Shown piece by piece: positions 51,816 through 61,503 of a stretch of DNA of 64,000 nucleotides (the first letter of the stretch is position 1; each line of letters opens with the position of its first letter). Source of the DNA: Lysobacter sp. Root494 (GTDB lineage: Bacteria > Pseudomonadota > Gammaproteobacteria > Xanthomonadales > Xanthomonadaceae); assembly GCF_001427225.1 (NCBI RefSeq), contig NZ_LMFH01000001.1, forward strand, positions 224,330-288,329, given 5' to 3'. A model generated the notes under the pieces. That model worked only from the letters and a program-made list of their open reading frames with translations. It did no database searches and was not told the origin of the DNA. Both the position numbers and the translations under genes were made by a program.

Positions 51816-51839
51816 ATCGGATAGAACAGGAAATCCCCA

Positions 51840-52862
51840 ATGGAATACTGGCTTCCCATCATCTGGTTCGGCGTCATCGGCTTTGGCGTGCTGATGTACG
51901 TGCTGCTCGACGGCTTCGTGCTCGGGCTCGGCATCCTCGCGCCGTTCGCGGAGGACGAGCACCAGCTCGACCACATGATGAACACGGCCGCGCCGATCTG
52001 GGACGGCAACGAAACCTGGCTGGTGCTCGGCGGTGCCGGCCTGCTCGCTGCGTTCCCGAAAGCCTACGCGGTGGTGCTGTCGGCGCTGTACCTGCCGGTG
52101 CTGCTGATGCTGATCGCGCTGGTGTTCCGCGGCGTTGCCTTCGAGTTCCGCTTCAAGGCGAATCGCGCGAAGAAGGCCTGGGGCCTGGCCTTCTCGCTCG
52201 GCTCGATGTTCGCCGCGTTCGCGCAGGGCGTGATCCTCGGCGCGCTGGTGGAAGGCATGCCGTTGCAGGGCGGCAAGTACATCGGCGGCCAGTTGTTGAA
52301 CAGCGCATTCGCCTGGTTCAGTCCGTTCTCGATGCTTACGGGCATCGCCGTCGTGTTCGGTTATGCGCTGCTCGGCTCGACCTGGCTGATCCTCAAGACC
52401 GAAGGCGGCATGCAGCAGATCGCGCGCACGCTGACGCGGCCGCTGGTGCTGGTCGTCGTTGCGTTCATGGGGCTGGTAAGCGCGTGGCTGCCGTTCCTGG
52501 ACTCGCGGATCATGGCGCGCTGGTTCGAAGGCGGAAATTTCTGGTGGCTCGCGCCGGTGCCGCTGCTCGCGCTGCTCAACGCGTTCGCGTTGTGGAAGGC
52601 CGCGATGCGGCAGGGGCGCGACGCCGCGCCATTCGTGCTGACGCTGTGCTTCTTCGTGCTCGGTTTCGCCGGCCTCGTGCTCGGCATCTGGCCGAACATC
52701 GTGCCGCCGTCGATGACGATCTGGGAAGCAGCGTCGCCGCCATCGTCGCAGGGCTTCGTCGCCGTTGGCCTGATCGTGCTGCTGCCGGCGATCCTCGGCT
52801 ACACGGCATGGTCGTACAGCGTGTTCAAGGGCAAGGTCGCGGCGGACTCCGGCTACCACTGA
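51840..52862 (+). CDS. cydB: cytochrome bd-type ubiquinol oxidase subunit II
   Basis: 340 residues with eight to nine helices. It stabilises the haem subunit and completes the bd oxidase. YVLLDGFVLGLGILAPF and NTAAPIWDGNETWLVLGGAGLLAAFPKAYA are the CydB signature, followed by LVFRGVAFEFRFK and the C-terminal VLLPAILGYTAWSYSVFKG. The ribosome-binding site is weak (CAGGA, 9 nt from the ATG). Because the element and tandem repeat separate it from cydA, it may depend on read-through or on its own promoter; none is obvious. No cydX-like ORF is evident between 52863 and 52976. Confidence 0.94.
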   Translation: MEYWLPIIWFGVIGFGVLMYVLLDGFVLGLGILAPFAEDEHQLDHMMNTAAPIWDGNETWLVLGGAGLLAAFPKAYAVVLSALYLPVLLMLIALVFRGVAFEFRFKANRAKKAWGLAFSLGSMFAAFAQGVILGALVEGMPLQGGKYIGGQLLNSAFAWFSPFSMLTGIAVVFGYALLGSTWLILKTEGGMQQIARTLTRPLVLVVVAFMGLVSAWLPFLDSRIMARWFEGGNFWWLAPVPLLALLNAFALWKAAMRQGRDAAPFVLTLCFFVLGFAGLVLGIWPNIVPPSMTIWEAASPPSSQGFVAVGLIVLLPAILGYTAWSYSVFKGKVAADSGYH

Positions 52863-52976
52863 GTCCTTCGCCGCATCGCGAAAACTCGCGAAAAAAAGCC
52901 TGAACACGCGTTTCCCCCGTAGGTGGGGGCGGTTATGCTGTGTGCGTTGTCACGCTGCGAGCCCGCCCCCGAGCGC

Positions 52977-53246
52977 ATGCAAGCCCACGTCTACAAAAGT
53001 CTCCGCAAAGCCGACACTTACGTGTACCTCGCTGCCCGCGACGATTTCATGCGCCTGCCCGAACCGCTGCGCGCGCAACTGGGCCGCCTGCAGTTCGTGA
53101 TGGAAGTGGCGCTGACGCCGGAACGCAGGCTCGCCCGTGAAGATGCCGCCGTGGTGCGCGAGAACCTCGCCATGCGCGGCTTCCACCTGCAATTTCCGCC
53201 TACCGTCGAGGATCCGATGACGGAGGATTGGGGCACCGATGCCTGA
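52977..53246 (+). CDS. YcgL-family protein
   Basis: 89 residues. [57 protein letters not shown] is the YcgL domain, and the end [13 protein letters not shown] is typical. It is a gammaproteobacterial protein of unknown role, often beside rnd or minCDE genes; those are not here. The start at 52977 matches family N-termini. A TATGCT -10 candidate lies at 52934-52939. It overlaps the ankyrin gene by 8 nt. Confidence 0.9.
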   Translation: MQAHVYKSLRKADTYVYLAARDDFMRLPEPLRAQLGRLQFVMEVALTPERRLAREDAAVVRENLAMRGFHLQFPPTVEDPMTEDWGTDA

Positions 53247-56200
53247 CGCCATTGCGGCGACGCCCGAAGTGCAGTCCGGGACGGAACGAACCCTGGATAC
53301 GGCGCCGGCCCGCTGGCCGTTGTGGGCAACGCTCGCGGCAGGTGCGCTGCTGACCCTGCTGGCCGGATTCGGCGGTGCGGTCGCGGCGATTGCGGCGATC
53401 TTCGCGCAGCCCGCGTTCGCGATCGGGATCGCGCAGCTGCGCGGCCGCCGGATCGCGCCGCGCAGGCTGCTTCGCGAAGGCGGCTGGCTCGCCACGCTGT
53501 GGGGCTGTGCATTCCTGGTCGCGCTGGCCGTGGCGTTGTGGCCGTTGTCGGCGCTGCTCGAAGGCGGCTCGCTGATGGCCGCCCTGGGCGTGAGCCTGGT
53601 GGCGGGCGTGCTGCTGCTCGGCGTGTGGCGCTTGTGGCCGCTCTGGCACGGGCAGGAAACCGAAGGCGGCCGGCTCACGCGCCACTGGAACGAACTGGGC
53701 GAACTCGATGCCGGCGCCTGGCGTGGGCTCGGCGTCGCCGCGATCGTGGTCGGAATGCTGGGCGCGATCATGCTGCTGGCATGGCCCGGATTGCTCGGGG
53801 GCATTGCGCGCTGGGTACTGGCCGCATTGCTGGTGCCGGTAGCGCCGTTGCTGCACTGGTTGCTGCAGCGGGTTGCGCCTGCCGATGCGCTACCTGAAGC
53901 CGACATCGCATTCGAAACCGACGCCGGAGCCGCCACCGAACTGCCGCTGTCCGGCATCCCGCTGGAGGCCGAGCTCCATGCGGCGGCGCGCGCGGGCCGG
54001 GTCGAGCAGGCGCTGCAACTGATCGAGGCGGGCGCCGACGTGCACGCGCCGCCGCCGGCCGACGACCGCGATCAGCGCAGCCTCGCCGTGCTCGCCGCGG
54101 TATTGCCGGACCTGCGCCTGCTGCGCGCGCTGATCGCGCAGGGAATCGACCTCAATGCCTCGCACGCCGGCATGACGCCGTTGCTCGCGGCGACGCGCGA
54201 CAGCTGGCACGGCCGTCCGGACGCGGTGATGACCCTGCTCGCCAACGGCGCCGACCCGCGTGCGGTCGACTTCGATGGCAACACCGCGCTGCACCACGCC
54301 GCGCGCAGCTCCGATCCGGGTGTCGCCGCGTTGCTGCGCGATGCCGCCGCTGAAGTCGATGCATTGAACGCCGATGGACTTTCGCCGCTTGGCGTCGCCT
54401 GCGCCGCGGGCAACTGGCGCCTGGCGAAATTCCTGCTCGAACGCGGCGCGAAACCCGAGCCGCGCGGCGGCCAGCCCGCGCTGCTCGCCGCGGCGGCCAC
54501 CGAAGAAGACGATCCGGCCGGTGTGCAGTTGCTGCTCAAGCAGAAGGCAAAGGTCGACGCCCGCGACGCGCAGGGCCGCACCGCGCTGCACGAAGCCGCC
54601 TTCGCCGGTCATGTCGAGATCGCCCAGGTGCTGCTCGGCGCGGGGGCCGATCCGGCCGCCACCGATCGGCTCGCGCGCACGCCCGTACTCGAGGCGGCGC
54701 GGGGTGGACGCCTTGCCGTGCTCGAATGCCTGCTTACGCAATTGTCCGGCTCGTCCAGGAGCGGGGGCGGCGTCAACGAAGCCGCCGCTGTCGACGCGCA
54801 CGGCCGCGGCGCGCTGATGCTCGCGGCGATGTCCGAGAACGCAACGCCGGCACTGATCGAACGCCTGCTCTCGCTGGGCGTGGATCCGGACACACGCGAT
54901 TTCGATGACAAGCGCGCGATCGATCGCGCCGCCGAAGCAGGGCGTTGGGCCTTGGTAGCCGCGCTCGATCGCGCCTATCCGGTGCCGTCCGCGGTGAGCG
55001 ATGCGGCGGAACTCGACGCTCTCCTTCCCGATCGCGCGCCTGCGGCGTTGCTGCGCGAAGGCCTGCACGAACGCCGTGGCGCCGAACTCGGCGGCCTCGC
55101 GCAACTGCTCAGCCCGGCCGAACTGGGCGCATTGCTGCACGACAACGGCACCCATGACGGCAGGCCCGGCCCGGGTGCCGAACAGGTCGAGCGCCTGCTC
55201 GCGTGGGGCGCGGACCCCGGCGTGCGCGATGGCAATGGCGACACCCCGTTCTTCGCGCTGCTTACGCGCGGTCCGTCGGCGTTGCCCGCCTTGCAGGCGA
55301 TGCTGCGTCGTGGCGTTTCGCCAGCCGGCGCTGGCGGCCTCGCGCGTTTCCTCGCGGCGTGTTCGGCGAGCGAACAGGCGGCGCGCGGGCTGGAATACTT
55401 CGCCCTCGAACTGCTCGAACGCGGTGCCGATCCGTTCGCGGCCTCACCCGCCGGCGATCCACCGCTCGCACTCGCGGTGCGCCTGGGCTGGTCGCGCCTG
55501 GTCGACCGCCTGCTCGCTGTCGGCGTGAGCCTGGATGGCCGTGACAGCCACGGCATGAGCGCGCTGCACCTCGCCGCCGCACTCGGTCGCGAGGCAATGC
55601 TGAGGAAACTCGTCGCGTACGGCGCCGCCCCCGATCTGTTGGCCGCCGATGGACAGACGCCGTTGGGGGTCGCGTTGTCGTCGGGCCGCCGCGACCTCGC
55701 CGACTGGCTTGACTGGCGCGGCTGGCCGCTGCCGCGACGTCCATTGCGTGCGCAGGATGTGCCGGCCGCGGCGATCGTCGGCGATGCCGATGCGGTGCGC
55801 CGCCTGCTCGACCTCGGCCTGCCGGTCGATGCCGCCGACAACCAGGGTTGCAGCGCGCTGCTGCGCGCGGCCGGTGGGGGCCACCGCGCGGTCGTCGACC
55901 TGCTGCTCGCGCGCGGTGCCGATCCGCAACTCGCCGCCAATTCCGGCGCCACGCCGCTGTCGGCGGCGGTGAGCATGCGCCATGCTGAAGTCGTCGATCG
56001 CCTGATCGCGGCCGGCGTATCGCTGGAACAGCGCCTGCCGGGTGATCTCACCGTACTGATGGTCGCGTGCGCGCTCGGCCTGCCCGACATGGCCGCACGC
56101 CTGCTCTCGGCCGGGGCCGACGTACACGCTCTCGACGCGCAGGGCCGCACCGCGCTGCATTGCGCGGCGATGTTCGGCTTCACCGCCCGCGAACGCGCGC

Positions 56201-56616
56201 GCCTGGTAGCGCTGCTCGACACGCTGCTGCTCGCGGGCGCCGAACCCGACCTGCCCGCGGCAGGCGCAACGCCGCTGCTGCTGGTGTTGGGTGCGCGTGC
56301 GGAGCCCGGCTCGGCCGCCGATGAGGACGTGCTGATCGCCGGGCTCGACCAGCTGCTCGACCACGACGTGCGCCTCGACGTGCAGGATCCGCGCGGTTTC
56401 GGCCCGTTGCACCTCGCCGCATTGCACGGACTGATGCGCGTCGTGCACAAGCTGCTGCGCGCCGGCGCGGACCCCGGCCAGCGCGACACGCTCAACCGCA
56501 CCCCGCGCGAGATCGCGGTGATGCGCGGCTTCGTCGACATCGCCGCGGAACTGGCGCCGACGCCGGCACCGCCGGGATCGGATGTGTCGATGGCGCGCTT
56601 CCTGCGCGATCGTTGA
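53239..56616 (+). CDS. large membrane-anchored ankyrin-repeat protein
   Basis: 1,125 residues. The N-terminal quarter (about 25-215) has five to six hydrophobic helices. From about 230 to 1,110 the sequence is a long run of ankyrin repeats: recurring (G-T/R)ALHxAA...LL..GADP patterns such as [65 protein letters not shown] and [27 protein letters not shown] estimate 20 or more repeats, some degenerate in the middle (560-720). It may be an inner-membrane scaffold with a cytoplasmic solenoid, although topology is not proven. Overlap with ycgL suggests co-translation. No enzymatic domain seen. Confidence 0.9.
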   Translation: MPDAIAATPEVQSGTERTLDTAPARWPLWATLAAGALLTLLAGFGGAVAAIAAIFAQPAFAIGIAQLRGRRIAPRRLLREGGWLATLWGCAFLVALAVALWPLSALLEGGSLMAALGVSLVAGVLLLGVWRLWPLWHGQETEGGRLTRHWNELGELDAGAWRGLGVAAIVVGMLGAIMLLAWPGLLGGIARWVLAALLVPVAPLLHWLLQRVAPADALPEADIAFETDAGAATELPLSGIPLEAELHAAARAGRVEQALQLIEAGADVHAPPPADDRDQRSLAVLAAVLPDLRLLRALIAQGIDLNASHAGMTPLLAATRDSWHGRPDAVMTLLANGADPRAVDFDGNTALHHAARSSDPGVAALLRDAAAEVDALNADGLSPLGVACAAGNWRLAKFLLERGAKPEPRGGQPALLAAAATEEDDPAGVQLLLKQKAKVDARDAQGRTALHEAAFAGHVEIAQVLLGAGADPAATDRLARTPVLEAARGGRLAVLECLLTQLSGSSRSGGGVNEAAAVDAHGRGALMLAAMSENATPALIERLLSLGVDPDTRDFDDKRAIDRAAEAGRWALVAALDRAYPVPSAVSDAAELDALLPDRAPAALLREGLHERRGAELGGLAQLLSPAELGALLHDNGTHDGRPGPGAEQVERLLAWGADPGVRDGNGDTPFFALLTRGPSALPALQAMLRRGVSPAGAGGLARFLAACSASEQAARGLEYFALELLERGADPFAASPAGDPPLALAVRLGWSRLVDRLLAVGVSLDGRDSHGMSALHLAAALGREAMLRKLVAYGAAPDLLAADGQTPLGVALSSGRRDLADWLDWRGWPLPRRPLRAQDVPAAAIVGDADAVRRLLDLGLPVDAADNQGCSALLRAAGGGHRAVVDLLLARGADPQLAANSGATPLSAAVSMRHAEVVDRLIAAGVSLEQRLPGDLTVLMVACALGLPDMAARLLSAGADVHALDAQGRTALHCAAMFGFTARERARLVALLDTLLLAGAEPDLPAAGATPLLLVLGARAEPGSAADEDVLIAGLDQLLDHDVRLDVQDPRGFGPLHLAALHGLMRVVHKLLRAGADPGQRDTLNRTPREIAVMRGFVDIAAELAPTPAPPGSDVSMARFLRDR

Positions 56617-56670
56617 TCGCACCCGCTTCGTGGCGCGAAGCAGGCTTTACCCTGCGAAGCAGCGATCAGC

Positions 56671-58530
56671 TCAGCTCGCTTCCGGTTCCACCGGGCTGCT
56701 CGCGGCGATCTCGCCGAGCACGCCCTCGCCCGCATCGGCGGCGAACAGGTCTTCCAGCTCGCGCCGCGCATCCTGCACGGTCTGCAGCAGCGCGTCCTCG
56801 TCGTCGTGGACTGCGTACTGCGCGCGCAGCAGGCGTACGTCGTGGTCGTGGAACTTCCTGACGTGATCGCGCGCGGTGTCGGATTCGATGCCGAGTTCGA
56901 TGAGCACCTTTTCGCCCATCTTCAGACTGGAATAAAACGTCTCGCGGATCACCTTCGCGCCGAGCGCCATCAGGTCCCATGCGTGGCGGCGGTCGCGTGC
57001 ACGTGCATAGACGGTGGCTTCCGGATACAGGCGGCGGATGGTTTCGACGGTACGCGTGGAGCGCTCCTGGTCATCGATGGCGATCACGAACACCTTCACG
57101 TGCCGCGCGCCGGCCGAGCGCAGGAGTTCGGGTTTCGCGGGATCGCCGTAATAGATCAGGTTGCCGAAGCGACGTGAGAAGTCGACCTGTTCGATATTGT
57201 TCTCGATCGCGATGAAGGGCGTGCGGTGCGCGGCCAGCAGGCGCGCCACCACCTGGCCGAAGCGGCCGAAGCCGGCGATGAGCACCTGCGGGTGACCGTC
57301 GGGAATCGCGTCGAAGGCGCGCTTCGCTTTCGCGGGCGGATGCGCGGAGAGCAGGCGCGACACCGCGATGACGAGCACGGGCGTGAGTGCCATCGACACG
57401 CCCACCGCGGCGACGAGGCGGTCGCGCAATGCGTTGTCGAACACGCCGGCCTTCACCGCTTCGCCGAAGATCACGAAGGCGAATTCGCCGCCCAGTGCGA
57501 GCACCGCCGCCAGCTGCAGGGATTCGCGTTTGTTCAGGCCGCCCGGCCCCAATCCGACTGCGACGAGCAGCAGGAACTTGATCGCCATGAAGCCGAGCAC
57601 GATCGATGCGATCAGCAGGGGTTCGGCAAGCACGCGCTGCAGGTCGATGCTCATGCCGACGGCCATGAAGAACAGGCCGAGCAGCAGGCCCTTGAACGGA
57701 TCGACCTGCGATTCCAGTTCGTGCCGGTATTCGGAATCGGCCAGCAGCACGCCGGCGAGGAACGCACCCAGGCCCGCGGACAATCCGGCGAGCTGCATCA
57801 CCCACGCAGCGCCGAGGACCGTCAGCAGTGCGGCGCCGGTGAATACCTCCGGCATCTGCGTGCGCGCGACGACGCGGAACAGATGGCGCAGCACGATCCG
57901 GCCGCCGAGCACCACGACCGCTATCGCGACCACCGCCTTCAGCACCGCGAGTCCGATCGGTTCACTGGCCTGCGCCTGCGCATGGCCGAGCAGCGGAATC
58001 GCGGCAAGCAACGGGATCGCCGCGAGATCCTGGAACAGCAGGATCGCGAACGCGAGCCGGCCATGTTCGCTGGTCAGCATCTTGCGTTCGGACAGCAGCT
58101 GCAAACCCACCGCCGTCGAAGACAGCGCAAGGCCGCCGCCCGCCACCAGCGCCGTTTTCCAGCCGACACCGTCCTGCAGCGTCGCGTCGCCCAGCAAGGT
58201 GGCGCCGAGCATCGCCACCACCATCAGCGCGATTGTCGACAACAGCACCTGCGCGCCGCCGGCGCCGAATACCGGTTTGCGCATTACCCGCAGGCGCGAC
58301 GGCGAGAGTTCCAGGCCGATGACGAACAGCATCATCACCACGCCGATCTCCGATGCCGTCAGCACGCGGTCGGCGTTGCGGATCACCGCGATGCCGTGCG
58401 GCCCCAGCGCGACTCCCGCGGCGAGATAACCCAACACCGCACCCAGGCCGAAGCGCCGGAACACCGGCACCGCGATCACCGCGGCAAGCAGAAAGACCAG
58501 GGCAAGTTCCAGACCGCTATCGCCGTGCAT
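56671..58530 (-). CDS. CPA2-family cation:proton antiporter with TrkA-N domain (KefB/KefC-like)
   Basis: 619 residues. About 12-13 helices (1-385) of the Na+/H+ exchanger fold, with GAFLAGVLLADSEYRHELESQVDPFKGLLLGLFFMAVGMSIDL carrying the conserved acidic ion-site segment. The Rossmann RCK/TrkA-N domain starts VLIAGFGRFGQVVARLLAAHRTPFIAIENN near 410. It is probably a K+ efflux or K+/H+ antiporter gated by nucleotide or glutathione adducts; no kefF/kefG ancillary gene is adjacent. CATAAT (58551-58556, minus) and GGAGG precede the ATG. It is divergent from the TonB-C-like gene across 82 nt. Confidence 0.9.
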   Translation of the reverse strand: MHGDSGLELALVFLLAAVIAVPVFRRFGLGAVLGYLAAGVALGPHGIAVIRNADRVLTASEIGVVMMLFVIGLELSPSRLRVMRKPVFGAGGAQVLLSTIALMVVAMLGATLLGDATLQDGVGWKTALVAGGGLALSSTAVGLQLLSERKMLTSEHGRLAFAILLFQDLAAIPLLAAIPLLGHAQAQASEPIGLAVLKAVVAIAVVVLGGRIVLRHLFRVVARTQMPEVFTGAALLTVLGAAWVMQLAGLSAGLGAFLAGVLLADSEYRHELESQVDPFKGLLLGLFFMAVGMSIDLQRVLAEPLLIASIVLGFMAIKFLLLVAVGLGPGGLNKRESLQLAAVLALGGEFAFVIFGEAVKAGVFDNALRDRLVAAVGVSMALTPVLVIAVSRLLSAHPPAKAKRAFDAIPDGHPQVLIAGFGRFGQVVARLLAAHRTPFIAIENNIEQVDFSRRFGNLIYYGDPAKPELLRSAGARHVKVFVIAIDDQERSTRTVETIRRLYPEATVYARARDRRHAWDLMALGAKVIRETFYSSLKMGEKVLIELGIESDTARDHVRKFHDHDVRLLRAQYAVHDDEDALLQTVQDARRELEDLFAADAGEGVLGEIAASSPVEPEAS

Positions 58531-58612
58531 TGCGCACCTCCATTGCGGTGATTATGCCGCTGCGGTGCGGTTATGCTCCGCGCGTTGTTACTGACATGGA
58601 ACGAGGGACGTC

Positions 58613-59485
58613 ATGAACATCCGCAATGGAGTCGCAACTTTCGCCGCTATCGCCGCATTGCTTGCCAGCGCAGGCGTCGCGGCCTTCGGGGGCGGTCCGG
58701 CGGCGGTGCGCAAGCAGGTCGAGGCCAGCATGCTGGTCACCGGCAAGATCGACGTGGACAGCGACGGAGCGGTGTCCGGCTTCTCGCTGGACCGGCAGGA
58801 AAAACTGCCGCCCGGCGTGGTCGAACTGCTTGGCAAGTCCGTCCCCACCTGGAAATTCGAGCCTGTGCTGATGAATGGCAAGCCGGCCAACGTCAGGACC
58901 ACGATGAACATCCGCCTGGTCGCCAGGAAGCTTGATGACACCAGCTACAGCATCGAGATACGCAGTGCCGGGTTCGGCAATCCATCCGACAGGACGGCCG
59001 AGCGTGCGCGAGGGCAGAAGCTCACGCCACCGGGCTATCCGGAGAGCGCGGTCGCATCCGGCGTGGCCGGCACGGTCTACCTGCTGGTGCGCGCGGCGCG
59101 CGATGGCACGGTCACCGACGTGATTGCCGAACAGGTGAACCTGAAGGTGGTTGCGAGCGAAAACGTCATGGAGCAGTGGCGTCGCGTGTTCGAAAAGGCT
59201 TCCGTGCGTCAGGCGAAGCGATGGAAGTTCAGCCCGCCGACTGAAGGGGAGAAAGCCAGCGCGGACTATTTCGTGATGCGCGTACCCGTGGTGTTTTCGC
59301 TGGACGGTCCGAGCCGGGCCGATGTTTATGGCCGGTGGGAAGCCTATGTCCCCGGCCCACGACATGCCGACCCGTGGGAAGCGGCCACGGAAGGCATCGG
59401 TTTCAGCCCCGATACCCTCGCTCCCGGTGATGCCTACCGTGCGGGCTCAGGGCTGAAGTTAGTGACGGAGCTTTCCGGAACCTGA
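58613..59485 (+). CDS. secreted TonB-C-terminal-domain-like protein
   Basis: 290 residues with a signal peptide (about 1-24, VATFAAIAALLASAGVAAFG). The central segment LTPPGYPESAVASGVAGTVYLLVRAARDGTVTDVIAEQV is a TonB_C-like motif (P-x-YP..A...G..G.V.V...V...G.V). The earlier GKIDVDSDGAVSGFSLD...LPPGVVELLGKSVPTWKFEP looks like a second, degenerate copy. There is no N-terminal membrane anchor or Pro-rich linker, so it is not a classical TonB. It is probably periplasmic, of unknown function. A TATGCT box (58572-58577) and ACGAGGG ribosome-binding region precede the ATG. Confidence 0.75.
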   Translation: MNIRNGVATFAAIAALLASAGVAAFGGGPAAVRKQVEASMLVTGKIDVDSDGAVSGFSLDRQEKLPPGVVELLGKSVPTWKFEPVLMNGKPANVRTTMNIRLVARKLDDTSYSIEIRSAGFGNPSDRTAERARGQKLTPPGYPESAVASGVAGTVYLLVRAARDGTVTDVIAEQVNLKVVASENVMEQWRRVFEKASVRQAKRWKFSPPTEGEKASADYFVMRVPVVFSLDGPSRADVYGRWEAYVPGPRHADPWEAATEGIGFSPDTLAPGDAYRAGSGLKLVTELSGT

Positions 59486-59525
59486 GGAGCGCAAGAGGTC
59501 TGCTTCGATCCATTGGCCAGGGCTT

Positions 59526-59544
59526 GAGCCGCGAACTGCGGCTC
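59526..59544 (+). terminator. short hairpin after the TonB-C-like gene
   Basis: GAGCCGC / GCGGCTC with a 5-nt loop, 40 nt after the stop codon, without a T tract. Possible weak or Rho-assisted stop. Nothing else is recognisable in 59486-59676. Confidence 0.3.
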
Positions 59545-59676
59545 GCGGAGCCGGAGCGTATTCACGATCCTGATGGTGCCCGATCCGATCACGCCGGACC
59601 CGGACATCCCGGCGGACAACAGAACAATGCATGATGCAGGCCCCGCGCCGCACTCCGGCCACGATCACTTCGCGTC

Positions 59677-61305
59677 ATGCAACCCAACGGCCTGAGCTTC
59701 CACCATCCCATCGCCTTCTGGTTCGGCTGCGCGCTGATCGTCGCGGGCGTGTTTTCGCATGCGCCGATGTTCCTGATGGGGCAGTACACGCACTGGCAGA
59801 TGGTGGGCATGCCGATGGACCACTGGATGCTCATGGGCATGGCGGCGATCCCGATCGGCCTGGGTTTCGCGGCTTACGGGCTGATGCCGCGGCTCGCGCT
59901 GATGAAGCGGGCGCTGCATGGCGAAGGGCGCCATCTGCATTTCCATATCGCCGACGGCGTCGGGCTCAACATCGAACACTGGAAGCTGGTCGCCGTGCTC
60001 GTCGCGGCGCTGGCGGTGGACGTGATGAAACCGGCGACCCTCGGCTTCGTCATGCCCGGCATGAGTTCGGAATACGGCATCACCAAGCCGACCGCGAGCC
60101 TGCTCGCACTGGTCGCGCTCACCGGCACCACGGTGGGCTCGGTATTGTGGGGGCGCGTCGCCGACAGCTTCGGCCGTCGCGCGGCGATCCTGCTGGGCGC
60201 GCTGATGTTCATGGGCACGGCGATCTGTGGCGCGATGCCAAGCTTCGGCTGGAACCTGGCGATGTGCTTCCTGATGGGCGCGTCCGCTGGCGGCCTGCTG
60301 CCGATCACCTTCACCCTGATGGCCGAAACCGTGCCCGCCGCGCATCGTGGCTGGCTGCTGGTCGCCCTCGGCGGGATCGGCACTTCGGCGGGTTATCTAC
60401 TCGCCGCGGGCGCAGCGGCCACGCTCGAACCGATGTTCAGCTGGCGCGTGCTGTGGCTGCTCGGCCTGCCGACCGGCGCGATCATCCTCGTGCTGTACCG
60501 CTTCATTCCCGAATCGCCGCGCTTCCTGTCGAACATGGGGCTCCAGCACCAGGCGCGCGCGGTGCTGATGAAGTTCACAGGCAAGTCGTTTTCCGGCAAC
60601 GCGGCCGATGCGATCGAGCCCGACGACCGCGAACATCCGGGCGCGCCGAAGATCGACGATGCCCACCCGGTTATCGGAACGCGTCAGCTGTTGCGCGGCC
60701 GCCACGCGCCGATCACCTGGGGCCTGCTCGTGTGCGGCATGGCGTGGGGGCTGGCGAACTTCGGCTTCCTGCTGTGGCTACCGGTCAACCTCACCGAACT
60801 CGGCGTCGATCCCAAGCTCGCCAGCCGCCTGCTGGCGAAGTCGGCGATCTACGCGCTGCCCGGCATTGCCGTGGTGATCTGGCTGTACCACCACTGGAGC
60901 AGCTTCAAGTCACTGGTGGTGTTCATTGGCTTGACCACGGTGTCGCTGCTCGCGTTCTTCCTGATGGGCGCGTTGCAGCTGCGTTCGGAAGTCCTGACCG
61001 TCGCGGCGACGGCGTCGCTGCTGATCAGCATCAGCGGCGTGATCGCGATGCTGATTCCGTACGCCGCCGAGATCTATCCCGTGCACCTGCGCGGCACGGG
61101 TTCGGGCGTGATCGCGGCGAGCTCGAAGTTCGGCGGCATCCTCGGCGCGGGCCTGGGCGTGATGGGCTTCTTCAGCCATTTCGCATGGTCGGCGTTGCTG
61201 ATCGCGGTGCCGATGGCGGTATCCGGCGTGATGCTGCTGCGCAGTGGCATCGAGACGCGTGGGCATCGCCTCGAAGACATCCAGGACGCGCTGTCGCATC
61301 CGTAA
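59677..61305 (+). CDS. MFS transporter, sugar/organic-acid type
   Basis: 542 residues. Two extra N-terminal helices and a His-rich loop (GEGRHLHFHIADGVG, about 85-100) precede the 12-helix MFS core. The loop GRVADSFGRRAAILLGAL is the MFS motif A (GxxxDRxGRR variant) near 165. RFIPESPRFL around 275 is typical of the sugar porter/AAHS type. The substrate is unknown; a carboxylate or sugar acid is possible given the downstream Entner-Doudoroff genes, but the 198-nt gap argues against a single operon. The long N-terminal part is unusual for AAHS proteins. Confidence 0.85.
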   Translation: MQPNGLSFHHPIAFWFGCALIVAGVFSHAPMFLMGQYTHWQMVGMPMDHWMLMGMAAIPIGLGFAAYGLMPRLALMKRALHGEGRHLHFHIADGVGLNIEHWKLVAVLVAALAVDVMKPATLGFVMPGMSSEYGITKPTASLLALVALTGTTVGSVLWGRVADSFGRRAAILLGALMFMGTAICGAMPSFGWNLAMCFLMGASAGGLLPITFTLMAETVPAAHRGWLLVALGGIGTSAGYLLAAGAAATLEPMFSWRVLWLLGLPTGAIILVLYRFIPESPRFLSNMGLQHQARAVLMKFTGKSFSGNAADAIEPDDREHPGAPKIDDAHPVIGTRQLLRGRHAPITWGLLVCGMAWGLANFGFLLWLPVNLTELGVDPKLASRLLAKSAIYALPGIAVVIWLYHHWSSFKSLVVFIGLTTVSLLAFFLMGALQLRSEVLTVAATASLLISISGVIAMLIPYAAEIYPVHLRGTGSGVIAASSKFGGILGAGLGVMGFFSHFAWSALLIAVPMAVSGVMLLRSGIETRGHRLEDIQDALSHP

Positions 61306-61470
61306 AAGCGGACTGCTGCCGTTTGCGTAGCGCCGGGCCTTCGGGTGCCTGCTTCCGTGCGCCTTACGCCGCACCGCGCAGTAGCGGCAGAGCGGCGTTA
61401 CAGATGACCAACGGAAAGAGCCCATCGCGCACGCAATCGTATGCAAAGGCTTCCTGAACGTCCGGGGGAT

Positions 61471-61476
61471 TAGACT
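61471..61476 (+). promoter_or_regulatory. candidate -10 box upstream of zwf
   Basis: TAGACT lies 27 nt before the zwf ATG, after a 165-nt stretch without a gene. No -35 match at the right distance; hence low confidence. The leader contains CCGGGG/CCCC steps that could fold (CCGGGGACATCCCC). Confidence 0.3.
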
Positions 61477-61503
61477 CCGGGGACATCCCCACCCCGTCCC
61501 ACG

